Below are positions 9,397 through 19,313 of a stretch of DNA of 64,000 bases, piece after piece (position 1 is the stretch's first letter; each line of letters starts with the position of its first letter). Location of the stretch: NCBI RefSeq assembly GCF_016495405.1, contig NZ_CP044522.1:806001-870000 (forward strand). The letters are read 5' to 3'. Position numbers and translations under genes: made by a program. Source of the DNA: Cobetia sp. cqz5-12 (GTDB lineage Bacteria; Pseudomonadota; Gammaproteobacteria; Pseudomonadales; Halomonadaceae). The notes under the pieces are model-generated. The model was not told where the DNA came from and did not search any database. It was given only the letters and a program-made list of their open reading frames with translations.

Positions 9397-9587
9397 ACCG
9401 CTCTGCTGGTCGCTCGAGGCTTGTCCGTATCGCCATTCATGCGCGCGGCAACGTGGAGGCAGCGATTGACTGCCAATCGCGTTCCCGCGCGCTTTTGATT
9501 ACCATGTGCGGTCATATCGCATCGATCGTCGCGCAAGGATCCCCTGCCACGATCCCGACATGTACCGCGAAGGAGTCATCGCCCGTC

Positions 9588-9842
9588 ATGCAACCGAATG
9601 ATGTCAAGGCCCTGCTCGAGGCTCGTATCGAGAACGTCGATTTTCATATCCAGGGTGAGGGCTGCAATTTCCAGGTCGTCGCCGTGGGAGATGTCTTTGC
9701 CGAGCTGAGCCGCGTCAAGGCCCAGCAGCTGGTCTACTCCGCACTCAATGACGAGATCCGCTCTGGCGCGCTGCATGCCATCAGCATTCGTACCTATACC
9801 CCGGCGCAGTTCGAAGCTGCCGCCGGCAACGCTCAGGGTTGA
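9588..9842 (+). CDS. ibaG: BolA-like protein IbaG
   Basis: An 84-residue BolA/IbaG family protein. BolA-like proteins partner with monothiol glutaredoxins in Fe-S handling, and IbaG (YrbA) has been linked to acid response in E. coli. The core GCNFQVVAVGDVFAELSRVKAQQLVYSALNDEIRSGALHAISIRTYTP is characteristic. I chose the ATG at 9588 because AAGGAG lies upstream and family length fits; the frame is open to 9453. It sits between mlaB and murA, as in many gammaproteobacteria. Confidence 0.93.
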   Translation: MQPNDVKALLEARIENVDFHIQGEGCNFQVVAVGDVFAELSRVKAQQLVYSALNDEIRSGALHAISIRTYTPAQFEAAAGNAQG

Positions 9843-11120
<1,278 letters not shown>

Positions 11121-11203
11121 TCAGTGCCCCACCTCGCGCTGTCGGTATTGATTGATCGGCAGCGCGTGCCGAATTTCTACGTACAAGCACGGGCGAATAC
11201 CCC

Positions 11204-11848
11204 ATGAGCAAGCAACTGGTCGTCGCCCTCTCCAAGGGGCGTATCCTCAAGGAAACCCTGCCGCTGCTGGCTGACGCCGGCATCGAGCCGCTGGAAGATC
11301 TCGACAAGAGCCGCAAGCTGCTCTTCGATACCAATCTGCCGGACGTCAAGCTGGTCATCATCCGCGCCACCGACGTGCCGACCTACGTGCAGCTGGGCGC
11401 CGCCGATCTCGGTATCGCCGGCAAGGACGTGCTGCTCGAGCATGGTGCCGAAGGCCTGTACGAGCCGCTGGACCTGGAAATCGCCAAGTGTCGCCTGATG
11501 ACCGCCGGTGTCGTCGGCCAGCAGCAGCAGGGTGCTCGCCGCCGTGTCGCGACCAAGTTCGTCGATGTCGCGCGTCGCTATTACGCCGAGCAGGGCATCC
11601 AGGCGGAAGTCATCAAGCTTTATGGCGCGATGGAACTGGCCCCGTTGATGAATCTGGCCGACGAGATCGTCGATATCGTCGACACCGGCAACACCCTGCG
11701 CGCCAACGGCATGGAGCCGCGCGAGCTGATCACCGACATCAGCACGCGTCTGGTGGTCAACAAGGCCGCCATGACCATGAAGCACGATCGCCTCAAGCCG
11801 CTGATCGATCGCCTGCGTCAGGCCGTGGAAGCCCGCCGCGAGGCGTGA
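11204..11848 (+). CDS. hisG: ATP phosphoribosyltransferase HisG, short form
   Basis: A 214-residue catalytic subunit for the first step of histidine biosynthesis (ATP + PRPP). It covers the catalytic domains only: [16 protein letters not shown] at the start and [16 protein letters not shown] near residue 160 (PRPP binding). It ends without the ACT-like regulatory domain of long-form HisG. Short HisG enzymes work as a hetero-octamer with HisZ, which is not in this window. It lies between murA and hisD, as in Pseudomonas. Confidence 0.96.
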   Translation: MSKQLVVALSKGRILKETLPLLADAGIEPLEDLDKSRKLLFDTNLPDVKLVIIRATDVPTYVQLGAADLGIAGKDVLLEHGAEGLYEPLDLEIAKCRLMTAGVVGQQQQGARRRVATKFVDVARRYYAEQGIQAEVIKLYGAMELAPLMNLADEIVDIVDTGNTLRANGMEPRELITDISTRLVVNKAAMTMKHDRLKPLIDRLRQAVEARREA

Positions 11849-11946
11849 TGGCCGCGTGCTGTCGGCATCGACCCGATGGATACCCAAGGTCGCATAGATG
11901 ACCGTGGCAGATGATGACTCTCGAAACGCCAGCTGCCGCTCCTGCT

Positions 11947-11994
11947 CGTCACGATGCTCATCAAGATGTTCATCACGATGCTTATCAAGATGAT
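11947..11994. repeat. 24-bp imperfect tandem duplication in the hisG-hisD gap
   Basis: Two adjacent 24-base units (11947-11970 and 11971-11994) share the core TCACGATGCT(C/T)ATCAAGATG and differ at a few positions. They lie in the 215-bp gap between hisG and hisD. In the hisD frame, which is open from 11911, the stretch reads [16 protein letters not shown] with four His codons. Confidence 0.6.
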
Positions 11995-12063
11995 GCGGGC
12001 AGGCGCTGGACAGTGCCCGTCCGGTTCAGCCTTCTCTGCCAAGCAATGAGAAAAGAGGTTCGC

Positions 12064-13368
12064 ATGGATACCTTGATCAACCGGCTTGATAGCCGTGATA
12101 CCGATTTTACTGCCCGCCTGGACCGCTTGCTGTCATGGGAGGGCGTGTCCGATGCCGAGGTTCAGCATCGTGTCACCGACATCCTCGCGCGCGTCAAGCA
12201 GGAAGGCGATGCGGCGCTGGTGGAGTTCTCCAACCGCTTCGACCGCCTGAACGTCTCGTGCATGGCCGAGCTGGTCATCGGTGCCGAGCGTCTGGCCCGG
12301 GCCTATGCCGACCTGCCGGCGGATCAGCGCGAGGCGCTGGCCGTGGCTGCCGAGCGTGTGCGTGTCTATCACGAGCATCAGAAGCCGGAAAGCTGGTCCT
12401 TCAAGGACGAGCACGGCAGCCTGCTGGGCCAGAAGGTCACGCCGCTGGACCGCGCCGGGATCTACGTGCCGGGCGGCAAGGCGGCCTATCCGTCTTCCGT
12501 GCTGATGAACGCGATTCCGGCGCATGTCGCGGGCGTGCGCGAGATCATCATGGTCGTGCCGACGCCGGACGGCGTGGTCAATGAGCTGGTGCTGGCCGCG
12601 GCGCACCTGGCGGGTATCGATCGTGTCTTCACCATTGGCGGCGCCCAGGCCGTGGCAGCGCTGGCCTATGGCACCGAGACGGTGCCGCGGGTCGACAAGA
12701 TCGTCGGTCCCGGCAACATCTATGTGGCCACTGCCAAGCGTGCGGTGTTCGGTCAGGTCGGTATCGACATGATCGCCGGGCCGTCCGAGATTCTGGTGGT
12801 CAGCGATGGTGTGACCGATCCGGACTGGTTGGCGATGGACCTGTTCTCCCAGGCCGAGCACGACGAGGATGCCCAGGCGATCCTCATTGGCTGGGATGAT
12901 GATCACCTCGCTGCCGTCGAGGCCTCCATCGAGCGCCTGGCACCGACCATGGAGCGTGCCGAGATCATTCTGACCTCGTTGCGTGAGCGTGGTGCCTTGA
13001 TCCGCGTCAGCGGGCCGGAACAGGCGCTTGAGTTGACCAACCGCATCGCGCCGGAGCACCTGGAGCTCTCGGTGGCGAATCCTGAGGAGTGGGTCGAGGG
13101 CGTGCGTCACGCCGGCGCCATCTTCATGGGCTCGCACACCTCCGAGGCGCTGGGCGATTACTGCGCCGGGCCGAACCACGTGCTGCCGACCTCCGGCACC
13201 GCGCGCTTCTCCTCGCCGCTGGGCGTCTATGACTTCCAGAAGCGCTCCTCGCTGATCCAGTGCTCGCCAGAGGGCGCGTCAGTGCTTGGGCGTACTGCCT
13301 CGGTGCTGGCACGTGGCGAGTCGCTGACGGCGCATGCGCGCAGTGCCGAGAATCGCATTCTCGACTGA
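12064..13368 (+). CDS. hisD: Histidinol dehydrogenase HisD
   Basis: A 434-residue zinc enzyme catalysing the last two NAD-dependent oxidations from L-histidinol to L-histidine. Clear family segments: [57 protein letters not shown] and [22 protein letters not shown]. The ATG at 12064 with AAGAGG upstream gives normal family length. The frame is open to 11911 and would add a His/Asp-rich tail of 51 codons. A strong bidirectional terminator follows at 13403. Confidence 0.97.
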   Translation: MDTLINRLDSRDTDFTARLDRLLSWEGVSDAEVQHRVTDILARVKQEGDAALVEFSNRFDRLNVSCMAELVIGAERLARAYADLPADQREALAVAAERVRVYHEHQKPESWSFKDEHGSLLGQKVTPLDRAGIYVPGGKAAYPSSVLMNAIPAHVAGVREIIMVVPTPDGVVNELVLAAAHLAGIDRVFTIGGAQAVAALAYGTETVPRVDKIVGPGNIYVATAKRAVFGQVGIDMIAGPSEILVVSDGVTDPDWLAMDLFSQAEHDEDAQAILIGWDDDHLAAVEASIERLAPTMERAEIILTSLRERGALIRVSGPEQALELTNRIAPEHLELSVANPEEWVEGVRHAGAIFMGSHTSEALGDYCAGPNHVLPTSGTARFSSPLGVYDFQKRSSLIQCSPEGASVLGRTASVLARGESLTAHARSAENRILD

Positions 13369-13388
13369 GCCTGAAACTGAGTCTGAGA
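13365..13388. repeat. 12-bp tandem duplication overlapping the hisD stop
   Basis: CTGAGCCTGAAA (13365-13376) is followed by CTGAGTCTGAGA (13377-13388). The first copy contains the hisD TGA stop at 13366-13368. It lies just before the terminator at 13403. Confidence 0.4.
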
Positions 13389-13402
13389 CTTGTCTGGTCA
13401 GT

Positions 13403-13439
13403 AAAAAGCCCCGCGACGGATACCGTCGCGGGGCTTTTT
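13403..13439. terminator. Bidirectional intrinsic terminator between hisD and the DegS-like gene
   Basis: A perfect 17-bp stem (13403-13419 with 13423-13439) around the loop ATA, with A5 on the left and T5 on the right. It can terminate both hisD from the left and the convergent protease gene from the right. Confidence 0.92.
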
Positions 13440-13489
13440 GTCATCATGAAGCGGGTGCTCTGCTCAAGGCGCCGCACCGAGGCTTCGCC

Positions 13490-14806
13490 TCAGCCCTTGT
13501 CCTGCAGGGATGGCTCGACGGCCGCCGGCGTGTTCTCGGGAATCGGGCGCTCGCCGACCTTGACGTCGATGTCCAGCGTCTTGCCGTCACGCAGCAGGCG
13601 CAATTCCAGCGCATTGCCGGGTTTGACGGCGGCGATATCGGCCATGGCCAGGCGAGCATCCAGCAGGCGCTTGCCGCCGATGGCGGTCAGGATATCGCCC
13701 GGACGCAGGCCGGCACGCGCGGCAGGGCCATCACGCAGCACGGCGGCCACCACCACACCTTGCGGAGCGCTCAGGCCGAAGGAGTGCGCCAGCGACGGCG
13801 TCAGCTCCTGGACTTCCAGACCCAGCCAGCCACGAATCACGCGACCGTGGTCGACCAGCGCTTCGAGGATGTCACGTGCCAGGTTGGCGGGGATAGCGAA
13901 GCCGATGCCCTGCGAGCCGCCGGAGCGCGAATAGATGGCGGTATTGATGCCGACCAGCGAGCCGTCGGTATTGATCAGCGCGCCGCCGGAGTTGCCGGGG
14001 TTGATCGCGGCATCGGTCTGGATGAAGTCTTCATAGGCGTTCAGACCAAGGTGATTGCGTCCGGTGGCCGAGATGATGCCCATGGTGACCGTCTGGCCGA
14101 CTCCGAAGGGATTGCCGATCGCCAGCGAGACATCGCCGACGTGGACCTGGGTGGAATCGGCGATCGCCACGGTGGGCAGGTTGTCGAGGTCGATCTTGAG
14201 CGCCGCGAGGTCGGATTCCGGGTCCACGCCCACGACCTTGGCGAACGTCTCGCGGCCATCGCGCAGGGCGACCTGAATCTGGTCGGCACCCTGGATGACG
14301 TGATTGTTGGTCAGGATGTAGCCGTCGCTGGAGAGAATGACCCCAGAGCCGAGGCTCGACAGCATGCGCTGGCTGCGCAGGGCGTCTTCCCCGTAGAACT
14401 GGTTGAAGAAGGGGTCGGACATCAGCGGATGCTTGCTGTCGTCCTTGATCTCGCGCGAGGAGTAGATATTGACCACCGCTGGCGCGGCGGCGTCCACCGC
14501 GGCCTGATAGCTGGCCGGGCCGCTGTTGCGCTGCAGCGGCGGTGCTTCGCGCAGTACCGGGTCTGCCGACTCTTCGCGCTGCGCCGCTGACAGCGTCAGG
14601 CTCGGAGGCGGCAGCACCTGCTGATTGGCGGCAGAGTTCTGTGACGGGCTCGGGTAGGGGGCATTGCCTGCCTGCTCGTTCTGCTGCGGGGCGGGCTCGC
14701 CCAGGCCCAGCGTCGGAAAGCGATCCAGCACGACGACGGCCAGCAGGACGCCGGTGACGACGGGCCACAGTAGCGGGAGCAGTGTGCTGCGAAGAGAACG
14801 GGGCAT
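13490..14806 (-). CDS. DegS/AlgW-like periplasmic serine protease with one PDZ domain
   Basis: A 438-residue trypsin-like HtrA protease anchored by an N-terminal membrane helix (about 9-27). The catalytic triad is H169 (TNNHV), D199 (ESDLAAL) and S273 (GNSGG). A single PDZ domain follows (about 310-400, GWLGLEVQELTP, AGLRPGDILTAIGG). One anchor plus one PDZ matches DegS/AlgW, which start the sigma-E cascade by cutting the RseA/MucA anti-sigma factor; that role is inferred. It is longer than E. coli DegS because of a Pro/Gln/Asn/Ser-rich linker of about 60 residues after the anchor. The ATG at 14806 was chosen over 14854 because it puts the helix near the N terminus. Confidence 0.9.
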   Translation of the reverse strand: MPRSLRSTLLPLLWPVVTGVLLAVVVLDRFPTLGLGEPAPQQNEQAGNAPYPSPSQNSAANQQVLPPPSLTLSAAQREESADPVLREAPPLQRNSGPASYQAAVDAAAPAVVNIYSSREIKDDSKHPLMSDPFFNQFYGEDALRSQRMLSSLGSGVILSSDGYILTNNHVIQGADQIQVALRDGRETFAKVVGVDPESDLAALKIDLDNLPTVAIADSTQVHVGDVSLAIGNPFGVGQTVTMGIISATGRNHLGLNAYEDFIQTDAAINPGNSGGALINTDGSLVGINTAIYSRSGGSQGIGFAIPANLARDILEALVDHGRVIRGWLGLEVQELTPSLAHSFGLSAPQGVVVAAVLRDGPAARAGLRPGDILTAIGGKRLLDARLAMADIAAVKPGNALELRLLRDGKTLDIDVKVGERPIPENTPAAVEPSLQDKG

Positions 14807-14992
14807 CGGATTACCTGATAAAAAGTCCGCGCACCGACGCGATGCTGCGGACATGAAGATGAATAGCCTGAAACTCCACGTGCCACGCGCAGGGATGGCC
14901 CCGGTCTAGGCGCGACACGCTTACATGGCGCCGATGCGCCGTTACAATGCTCGCCAGTGTAACACTCGATGACTCTGACTGCTGGAGGCCCA

Positions 14993-15760
14993 ATGGCTGA
15001 TCGTGACACGCTGATGAAGGCGCTGGATGGCTGTCTGGAGGCGCAGGCCTTCAAGGACTATACCGTCAATGGCTTGCAGGTGGAGGGGCGCAGTGAGGTG
15101 CGCCGCGTGATGACCGGCGTGACGGCCAGTCAGGCGCTGCTCGATGAGGCGCTCGCCTGGCAGGCCGATCTGGTGCTGGTGCATCACGGCTACTTCTGGA
15201 AGAACGAACCGGCCCAGATCACCGGCATGAAGCGTCGGCGCCTCAAGACCTTGCTGGCCAATGACATCAATCTGGCGGCCTATCACCTGCCGTTGGATGC
15301 GCACCCGACACTTGGCAACAATGCCCAGCTGGCCGAGCGTCTGGGGCTGGTCAGTGAAGGCTGTCTGGATGGCGTGCCCGGGCGTGGCCTGGTGCATGTC
15401 GGGCGTCTGGCCGCTGAGGTGGAAGGGCTGGACAGCCCCGCGCTGGGGGCCGAGTTCAGTCGGCGTCTGGGGCGTGAAGTGCTGGTCGTGGCCGGTCATG
15501 ATCGCCCCATCAAGCGCATTGCCTGGTGCACCGGCGGCGCTCAGGACTATATCGGACTGGCCATCGAGGCCGGTGTCGATGCCTTCCTCTCGGGCGAGAT
15601 CTCCGAGCGCACCACCCATAGCGCCCGCGAAGAGGGAGTGACCTACTTCGCGGCGGGCCATCATGCGACCGAGCGTGACGGTGTGCGGGCCCTCGGCGAG
15701 TGGCTGGCCGCCGAGCATGGTGTGGAGCACCGCTTCGTGGATATCGACAACCCGGCGTGA
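14993..15760 (+). CDS. Nif3-like dinuclear metal center protein (YbgI family)
   Basis: A 255-residue NIF3/YbgI protein. Expected metal ligands appear in LVLVHHGYFWKNE and, at the C-terminal end, in FAAGHHATERDGVRALGEWL. YLAAYHLPLDAHP-like sequence (LAAYHLPLDAHPTLGNNAQLAERLGL) is also typical. Members bind two metal ions in a toroidal hexamer; some relate to GTP cyclohydrolase-like folds, and the physiological role is unsettled. The ATG at 14993 has a strong GGAGG; the frame is open to 14969. It is divergent from the DegS-like gene, as in Pseudomonas algW neighbourhoods. Confidence 0.9.
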   Translation: MADRDTLMKALDGCLEAQAFKDYTVNGLQVEGRSEVRRVMTGVTASQALLDEALAWQADLVLVHHGYFWKNEPAQITGMKRRRLKTLLANDINLAAYHLPLDAHPTLGNNAQLAERLGLVSEGCLDGVPGRGLVHVGRLAAEVEGLDSPALGAEFSRRLGREVLVVAGHDRPIKRIAWCTGGAQDYIGLAIEAGVDAFLSGEISERTTHSAREEGVTYFAAGHHATERDGVRALGEWLAAEHGVEHRFVDIDNPA

Positions 15761-15774
15761 CATCTGATGCCGGA

Positions 15775-15812
15775 AACGACAACGGCCACCTCGCGAGGTG
15801 GCCGTTGTCGTT
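15775..15812. terminator. 38-bp perfect palindrome, convergent terminator
   Basis: AACGACAACGGCCACCTCG (15775-15793) is followed directly by its exact reverse complement (15794-15812). Seven-base outer arms CATCTGA (15761-15767) and TCAGATG (15814-15820) may extend it. It lies between the convergent nif3-like and yhcB genes. There is no long T tract on either side. Confidence 0.65.
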
Positions 15813-15848
15813 GTCAGATGCCGTGAGAGGTTCACGACAGCAGGGCGA

Positions 15849-16301
15849 TCAGATGCGCGGCGGGTTGGTCGCCGGAGTCTCGCCTTCACTCGGTTGCGGC
15901 TTGAGGCCGAAGTCCTCTGACAGGGTGCCACGGTTATCGGCGTAATCACGCGGCAGGTCGACCTTGTCGGTCTCGCTGTCGTCCGGCGTGGTGTCGGTGT
16001 CCAGCAGGCGGCGCTTGAGCTGGCTGTCATCGCACAGTGCGGTGGCGCCAGTGGCCAGATGCTGGCGCAGCTCATTGCCGGCGCGCTGGATCTGGTCGGT
16101 CAGGTCGCTGGCCTTGGAGAAGTGGTCGTTGAGGGCATCGCGGAACTGGGTCAGCTCCAGCTCGCGCTCAGCCAGCTTCTGGCGGGTCTTCTGGTTGCGG
16201 GCCACGTTGGCATTCAGCAGGTGGTAGCACAAGGCGCCGATACCGATGCCAGCCAGAAAACAGGCAATGGCCAGGATCCAGTCAATGTTGCTCTCGTTCA
16301 C
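15849..16301 (-). CDS. zapG: YhcB/ZapG family inner-membrane cell-envelope protein (DUF1043)
   Basis: A 150-residue protein with an N-terminal membrane helix (ILAIACFLAGIGIGALCYHLL) followed by a coiled-coil-forming segment (KTRQKLAERELELTQFRDALNDHFSKASDLTDQIQRAGNEL, wrapped here as a description of residues ~38-80). This is the DUF1043 architecture of YhcB, now called ZapG or LapD in some species, which links division and envelope synthesis. The C-terminal third is acidic and disordered. In E. coli it also sits near zapE and rplM-rpsI. Confidence 0.88.
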   Translation of the reverse strand: MNESNIDWILAIACFLAGIGIGALCYHLLNANVARNQKTRQKLAERELELTQFRDALNDHFSKASDLTDQIQRAGNELRQHLATGATALCDDSQLKRRLLDTDTTPDDSETDKVDLPRDYADNRGTLSEDFGLKPQPSEGETPATNPPRI

Positions 16302-16855
16302 GTCGCTCTCCTTGTGTCACGACTGCGGTGATCGTCACCGCTGGGGCATGGTAGCGCTGAGATACGATGCCGGTATTCAATGATGTTCCATCACGCCGAT
16401 CTCGGGATCGGTCTGGTGTCCAGCAGGTCAGCGCCGCTTGCCGCTGTCCTTCTTGCGTCAGTCTTGCGTGTCTCTTTCTTTGCTCGGTCTTTTTTGACTC
16501 GGTCTTTCGTGACCCGGTCTTTCGTGCCGCTTGCGTTTCAAAAGCGTCCACGCGCCATTATATCGGTGTGGTGCAGCGATGCGTCAATTCACGCGGCGCG
16601 CGACCTTGGTCGCCTGTCGGCGCAGCCGGCGGGGTGTGGGCGGATGCCAGCCAACGCCTTGCGAGTGATGCGCGCGGCGAAAGTCACGTCGCGCAGCCGA
16701 TTGCTGGCCGGTGAGTGGGTAAAGTGGCCATCAAGGCGTATAATGCCGCGCAATTTCGTCCTTGCCTGCCCGCCGTGTCGGGTCAGGCGTGATCTTTTTC
16801 CTTTCATGTCAGGCGTGTGCCAGTGCGTAGCGCCTGACCTGCAGCGGGTTTCTCA
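16302..16855. promoter_or_regulatory. Divergent region between zapG and zapE (554 bp)
   Basis: No convincing gene is present; short open frames on both strands are low-complexity. It holds a 15-bp triple repeat (16483-16527) and a consensus -10 TATAAT at 16739-16744 about 110 bases before zapE. The matching -35 (TGGGTA at 16716) is poor. The zapG promoter should lie near 16302-16370, where I see no clear elements. Confidence 0.45.
16483..16527. repeat. 15-bp tandem repeat, 3 copies
   Basis: CTCGGTCTTTTTTGA, CTCGGTCTTTCGTGA and CCCGGTCTTTCGTGC follow one another without spacing. The array is in non-coding DNA between zapG and zapE. Weaker related copies (CTTGCGTCAGT, CTTGCGTGTCT) lie just upstream. 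Confidence 0.65.
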
Positions 16856-18013
16856 ATGCCAGCACCGACGCCTCTCGAGAAGTACCAGGCAGACCTCAAG
16901 CGTGATGACTTTGCCTACGATGCCGCCCAGGAAGATGCGGTTCGCCATCTGCAGCGTCTCTACGACGACCTCGTGCGCACGCCGCGTCAGACGCCCGACA
17001 AGGTGTCCGACGCGACGGGTGGCGGCGGGCTGGGCTCCAAGGTGCGTCGTCTGTTCGGCAAGCCGTCACGCACGGCGCCTGTCGATGAAGCGCCCGAGAT
17101 CATGGGCCTCTACTTCTGGGGTGGCGTGGGGCGCGGCAAGACCTACCTCGTCGATACCTTCTACGAGAGCCTGCCGTTTGCCGACAAGATGCGCACGCAC
17201 TTCCACCGCTTCATGCAGCGTGTCCACAATGAACTTGGCCACTACAAGGGCGAGAAGAACCCGCTGACGCTGGTAGCAGCCAAGTTCGCCGTCGAGGCGC
17301 GCGTGATCTGCTTTGACGAATTCTTCGTCAAGGACATCACCGATGCGATGATTCTCGCCACCCTGTTCGAAGAGCTGTTCAAGCAGGGCGTGGTGCTGGT
17401 CGCGACCTCCAATATCGTGCCGGATGATCTCTACAAGGACGGCCTGCAGCGGGCGCGCTTCCTGCCGGCGATCGACCTGGTCAAGCGTCACTGCACGGTG
17501 GTCAACGTCGATTCCGGCATCGACTATCGCCTGCGCGCGCTGGAGCACGCCGAGCTCTTCCATAGCCCGCTGGGCGACGACAGTGCCGCGCGACTGGCGC
17601 GGGAGTTCCGCTCCATCGCCGGTGCCGAAGGCCATGCCGATGAAGGCTTGAGCATCAATCATCGCGTGCTGCATGCCCTGCGTCGCCATGAAGACGTGGT
17701 GTGGTTCCACTTCGATGAGCTGTGTGATGGCCCGCGTAGCCAGAATGACTACATTGAGCTTGCGCGTGAATTCCATACCGTGCTGGTGTCCGATGTGCCG
17801 CAGATGGGGCGCGACAGTGACGACCAGGTGCGTCGTTTCATCAACATGGTCGATGAGTTCTATGACCGTGGCGTCAAGCTGCTGATGAGCGCCGCGACGC
17901 CCGTCGAGGACCTCTACACCGGTGGCAATCTGGATTTCGAATTCCAGCGCACGCTGTCACGTCTGCAGGAAATGCAATCGCGTGAGTATCTCGCGCTGCC
18001 ACACAAGCCGTGA
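16856..18013 (+). CDS. zapE: Cell division protein ZapE (AFG1-like ATPase)
   Basis: A 385-residue AFG1/ZapE P-loop ATPase. Walker A is GGVGRGKTYL (about 89-98) and Walker B is VICFDEFFVKD. Further family segments are FHRFMQRVHNEL, TSNIVPDDLYKDGLQRARFLPAID and VVWFHFDELCDGPRSQNDYIELAREFHTV (about residues 280-308). In E. coli ZapE acts on FtsZ at late constriction and under stress. Next to rplM-rpsI as in other gammaproteobacteria. Confidence 0.95.
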   Translation: MPAPTPLEKYQADLKRDDFAYDAAQEDAVRHLQRLYDDLVRTPRQTPDKVSDATGGGGLGSKVRRLFGKPSRTAPVDEAPEIMGLYFWGGVGRGKTYLVDTFYESLPFADKMRTHFHRFMQRVHNELGHYKGEKNPLTLVAAKFAVEARVICFDEFFVKDITDAMILATLFEELFKQGVVLVATSNIVPDDLYKDGLQRARFLPAIDLVKRHCTVVNVDSGIDYRLRALEHAELFHSPLGDDSAARLAREFRSIAGAEGHADEGLSINHRVLHALRRHEDVVWFHFDELCDGPRSQNDYIELAREFHTVLVSDVPQMGRDSDDQVRRFINMVDEFYDRGVKLLMSAATPVEDLYTGGNLDFEFQRTLSRLQEMQSREYLALPHKP

Positions 18014-18039
18014 GTCCTGCTGCGAGGGCAAAATAGCCT

Positions 18040-18068
18040 TTGTGGTAGGCGGGCATGACATGTACAAT
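18040..18068 (+). promoter_or_regulatory. Sigma-70 promoter for rplM-rpsI
   Basis: TTGTGG (18040-18045), a 17-bp spacer and TACAAT (18063-18068) make a good promoter 197 bases before rplM. The long untranslated leader leaves room for regulation. In E. coli the rplM leader is a target of L13 autoregulation; whether that holds here is not shown. Confidence 0.6.
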
Positions 18069-18264
18069 GCGCGCTCGCTCGAACTGTTGACCGGTTCTCG
18101 AGCCATCCTGAGTCATTCACTCCTGATGGGCGAGGGCAGTCTGGAGATGAGAGGGCAGTGACTGCGCAAGCAGCACGCCGCTCGCTGCCAGGCGTCGGAC
18201 AACCAAGAAAAATAGGGATTGGTCGCGCACACAAGTGCAAGACCCGACTATAGGTGATTCATCC

Positions 18265-18693
18265 ATGAAGACGTTTACTGCTAAGCCGCAGTCCGTCCAG
18301 CGTGACTGGTTCGTCGTCGACGCAGCCGGCAAGACGCTGGGCCGTATGGCTACCGAAATTGCTCGTCGCCTGCGCGGCAAGCATAAAGCCGAGTACACTC
18401 CGCACGTTGATACTGGCGATTACATCGTCGTCATCAATGCCGAGAAAGTCGCTGTGACAGGTCGCAAGGCAGAAGCCAAGACCTACTACCGTCACACCGG
18501 TTACCCGGGCGGCCTGCGCTCCATGAACTTCAACCAGATGATCGAGCACAAGCCTGAGCGCGTGATCGAACTGGCTGTCAAGGGCATGCTGCCGAAGGGC
18601 CCGCTGGGTCGTGCCATGCAGTCCAAGCTGAAAGTCTATGCTGGCTCCGAGCATCCGCACGCTGCGCAGCAGCCGCAAGAACTGAACATCTGA
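18265..18693 (+). CDS. rplM: 50S ribosomal protein L13
   Basis: 142 residues from the ATG at 18265, the exact family length. [37 protein letters not shown] and the C-terminal [15 protein letters not shown] are diagnostic. It binds 23S rRNA early in 50S assembly. It precedes rpsI by 13 bases, the universal L13-S9 pair. The frame extends 10 codons upstream, but without family support. Confidence 0.98.
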   Translation: MKTFTAKPQSVQRDWFVVDAAGKTLGRMATEIARRLRGKHKAEYTPHVDTGDYIVVINAEKVAVTGRKAEAKTYYRHTGYPGGLRSMNFNQMIEHKPERVIELAVKGMLPKGPLGRAMQSKLKVYAGSEHPHAAQQPQELNI

Positions 18694-18706
18694 GGGAAGC
18701 ATCGCC

Positions 18707-19096
18707 ATGACACAGCAGCACTACGGTACCGGGCGCCGCAAGACTTCTACCGCGCGCGTCTTCCTGAAGCCGGGCACCGGCAAAATCACCGTAAACCAGC
18801 GTGACCTGAACGACTACTTCGGTCGTGTGACAGGCCGCATGGTTGTCCGTCAGCCGCTCGAGCTGACCGAAACTACCGAACAGTTCGACGTCTACGTCAC
18901 TGTTGCTGGTGGTGGTGGTTCTGCCCAGGCCGGCGCTATCCGTCACGGCATCACTCGTGCCCTGATGGCTTACAACGAAGACTTCCGTCCGGCCCTCCGC
19001 GCCGCCGGTTACGTCACTCGTGACGCCCGTGAAGTCGAGCGTAAGAAAGTCGGCCTGCGCAAGGCCCGTCGTCGTCCGCAGTTCTCCAAGCGTTAA
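18707..19096 (+). CDS. rpsI: 30S ribosomal protein S9
   Basis: 129 residues with the start [20 protein letters not shown] and the basic C terminus ending [11 protein letters not shown], whose last residues contact tRNA in the 30S P site. It is cotranscribed with rplM and followed by a strong terminator. Confidence 0.98.
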   Translation: MTQQHYGTGRRKTSTARVFLKPGTGKITVNQRDLNDYFGRVTGRMVVRQPLELTETTEQFDVYVTVAGGGGSAQAGAIRHGITRALMAYNEDFRPALRAAGYVTRDAREVERKKVGLRKARRRPQFSKR

Positions 19097-19118
19097 GAGA
19101 ACTCGCGTCGACCACAAG

Positions 19119-19156
19119 AACGTCCAGTGCCCGCAAGGGTGCTGGACGTTTTTTTT
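19119..19156 (+). terminator. Intrinsic terminator of rplM-rpsI
   Basis: A 14-bp stem with two G-U pairs (19119-19132 with 19137-19150) closes a GCAA tetraloop and is followed by eight Ts. It lies 22 bases after the rpsI stop. Confidence 0.95.
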
Positions 19157-19211
19157 GCGGTCTCGCTGCACGATTGACGAAAGCGGCTTTGGTCAAGGTG
19201 GCTTTCTTGAG

Positions 19212-19240
19212 TTGTGAGTGCCCTGTTCTTGCCCTTTAAT
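19212..19240 (+). promoter_or_regulatory. Sigma-70 promoter for petABC
   Basis: TTGTGA (19212-19217), a 17-bp spacer and TTTAAT (19235-19240) lie 74 bases before petA and just after the rpsI terminator. Confidence 0.6.
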
Positions 19241-19313
19241 ACAAGCAAGCATCAAGTGCTCGGCAAGTGGATGGCCCAGCATCAGGCGGTAGTGTTTGGG
19301 AGATAACAATAAA

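Noticed and set aside
16282..16551. 89-codon minus-strand frame with KT repeats before zapG
   Set aside because: It comes from translation of the 15-bp repeat and overlaps the zapG start; composition does not look coding.
16380..17267. 295-codon plus-strand frame overlapping zapE
   Set aside because: It is the out-of-frame shadow of zapE joined to the repeat region.
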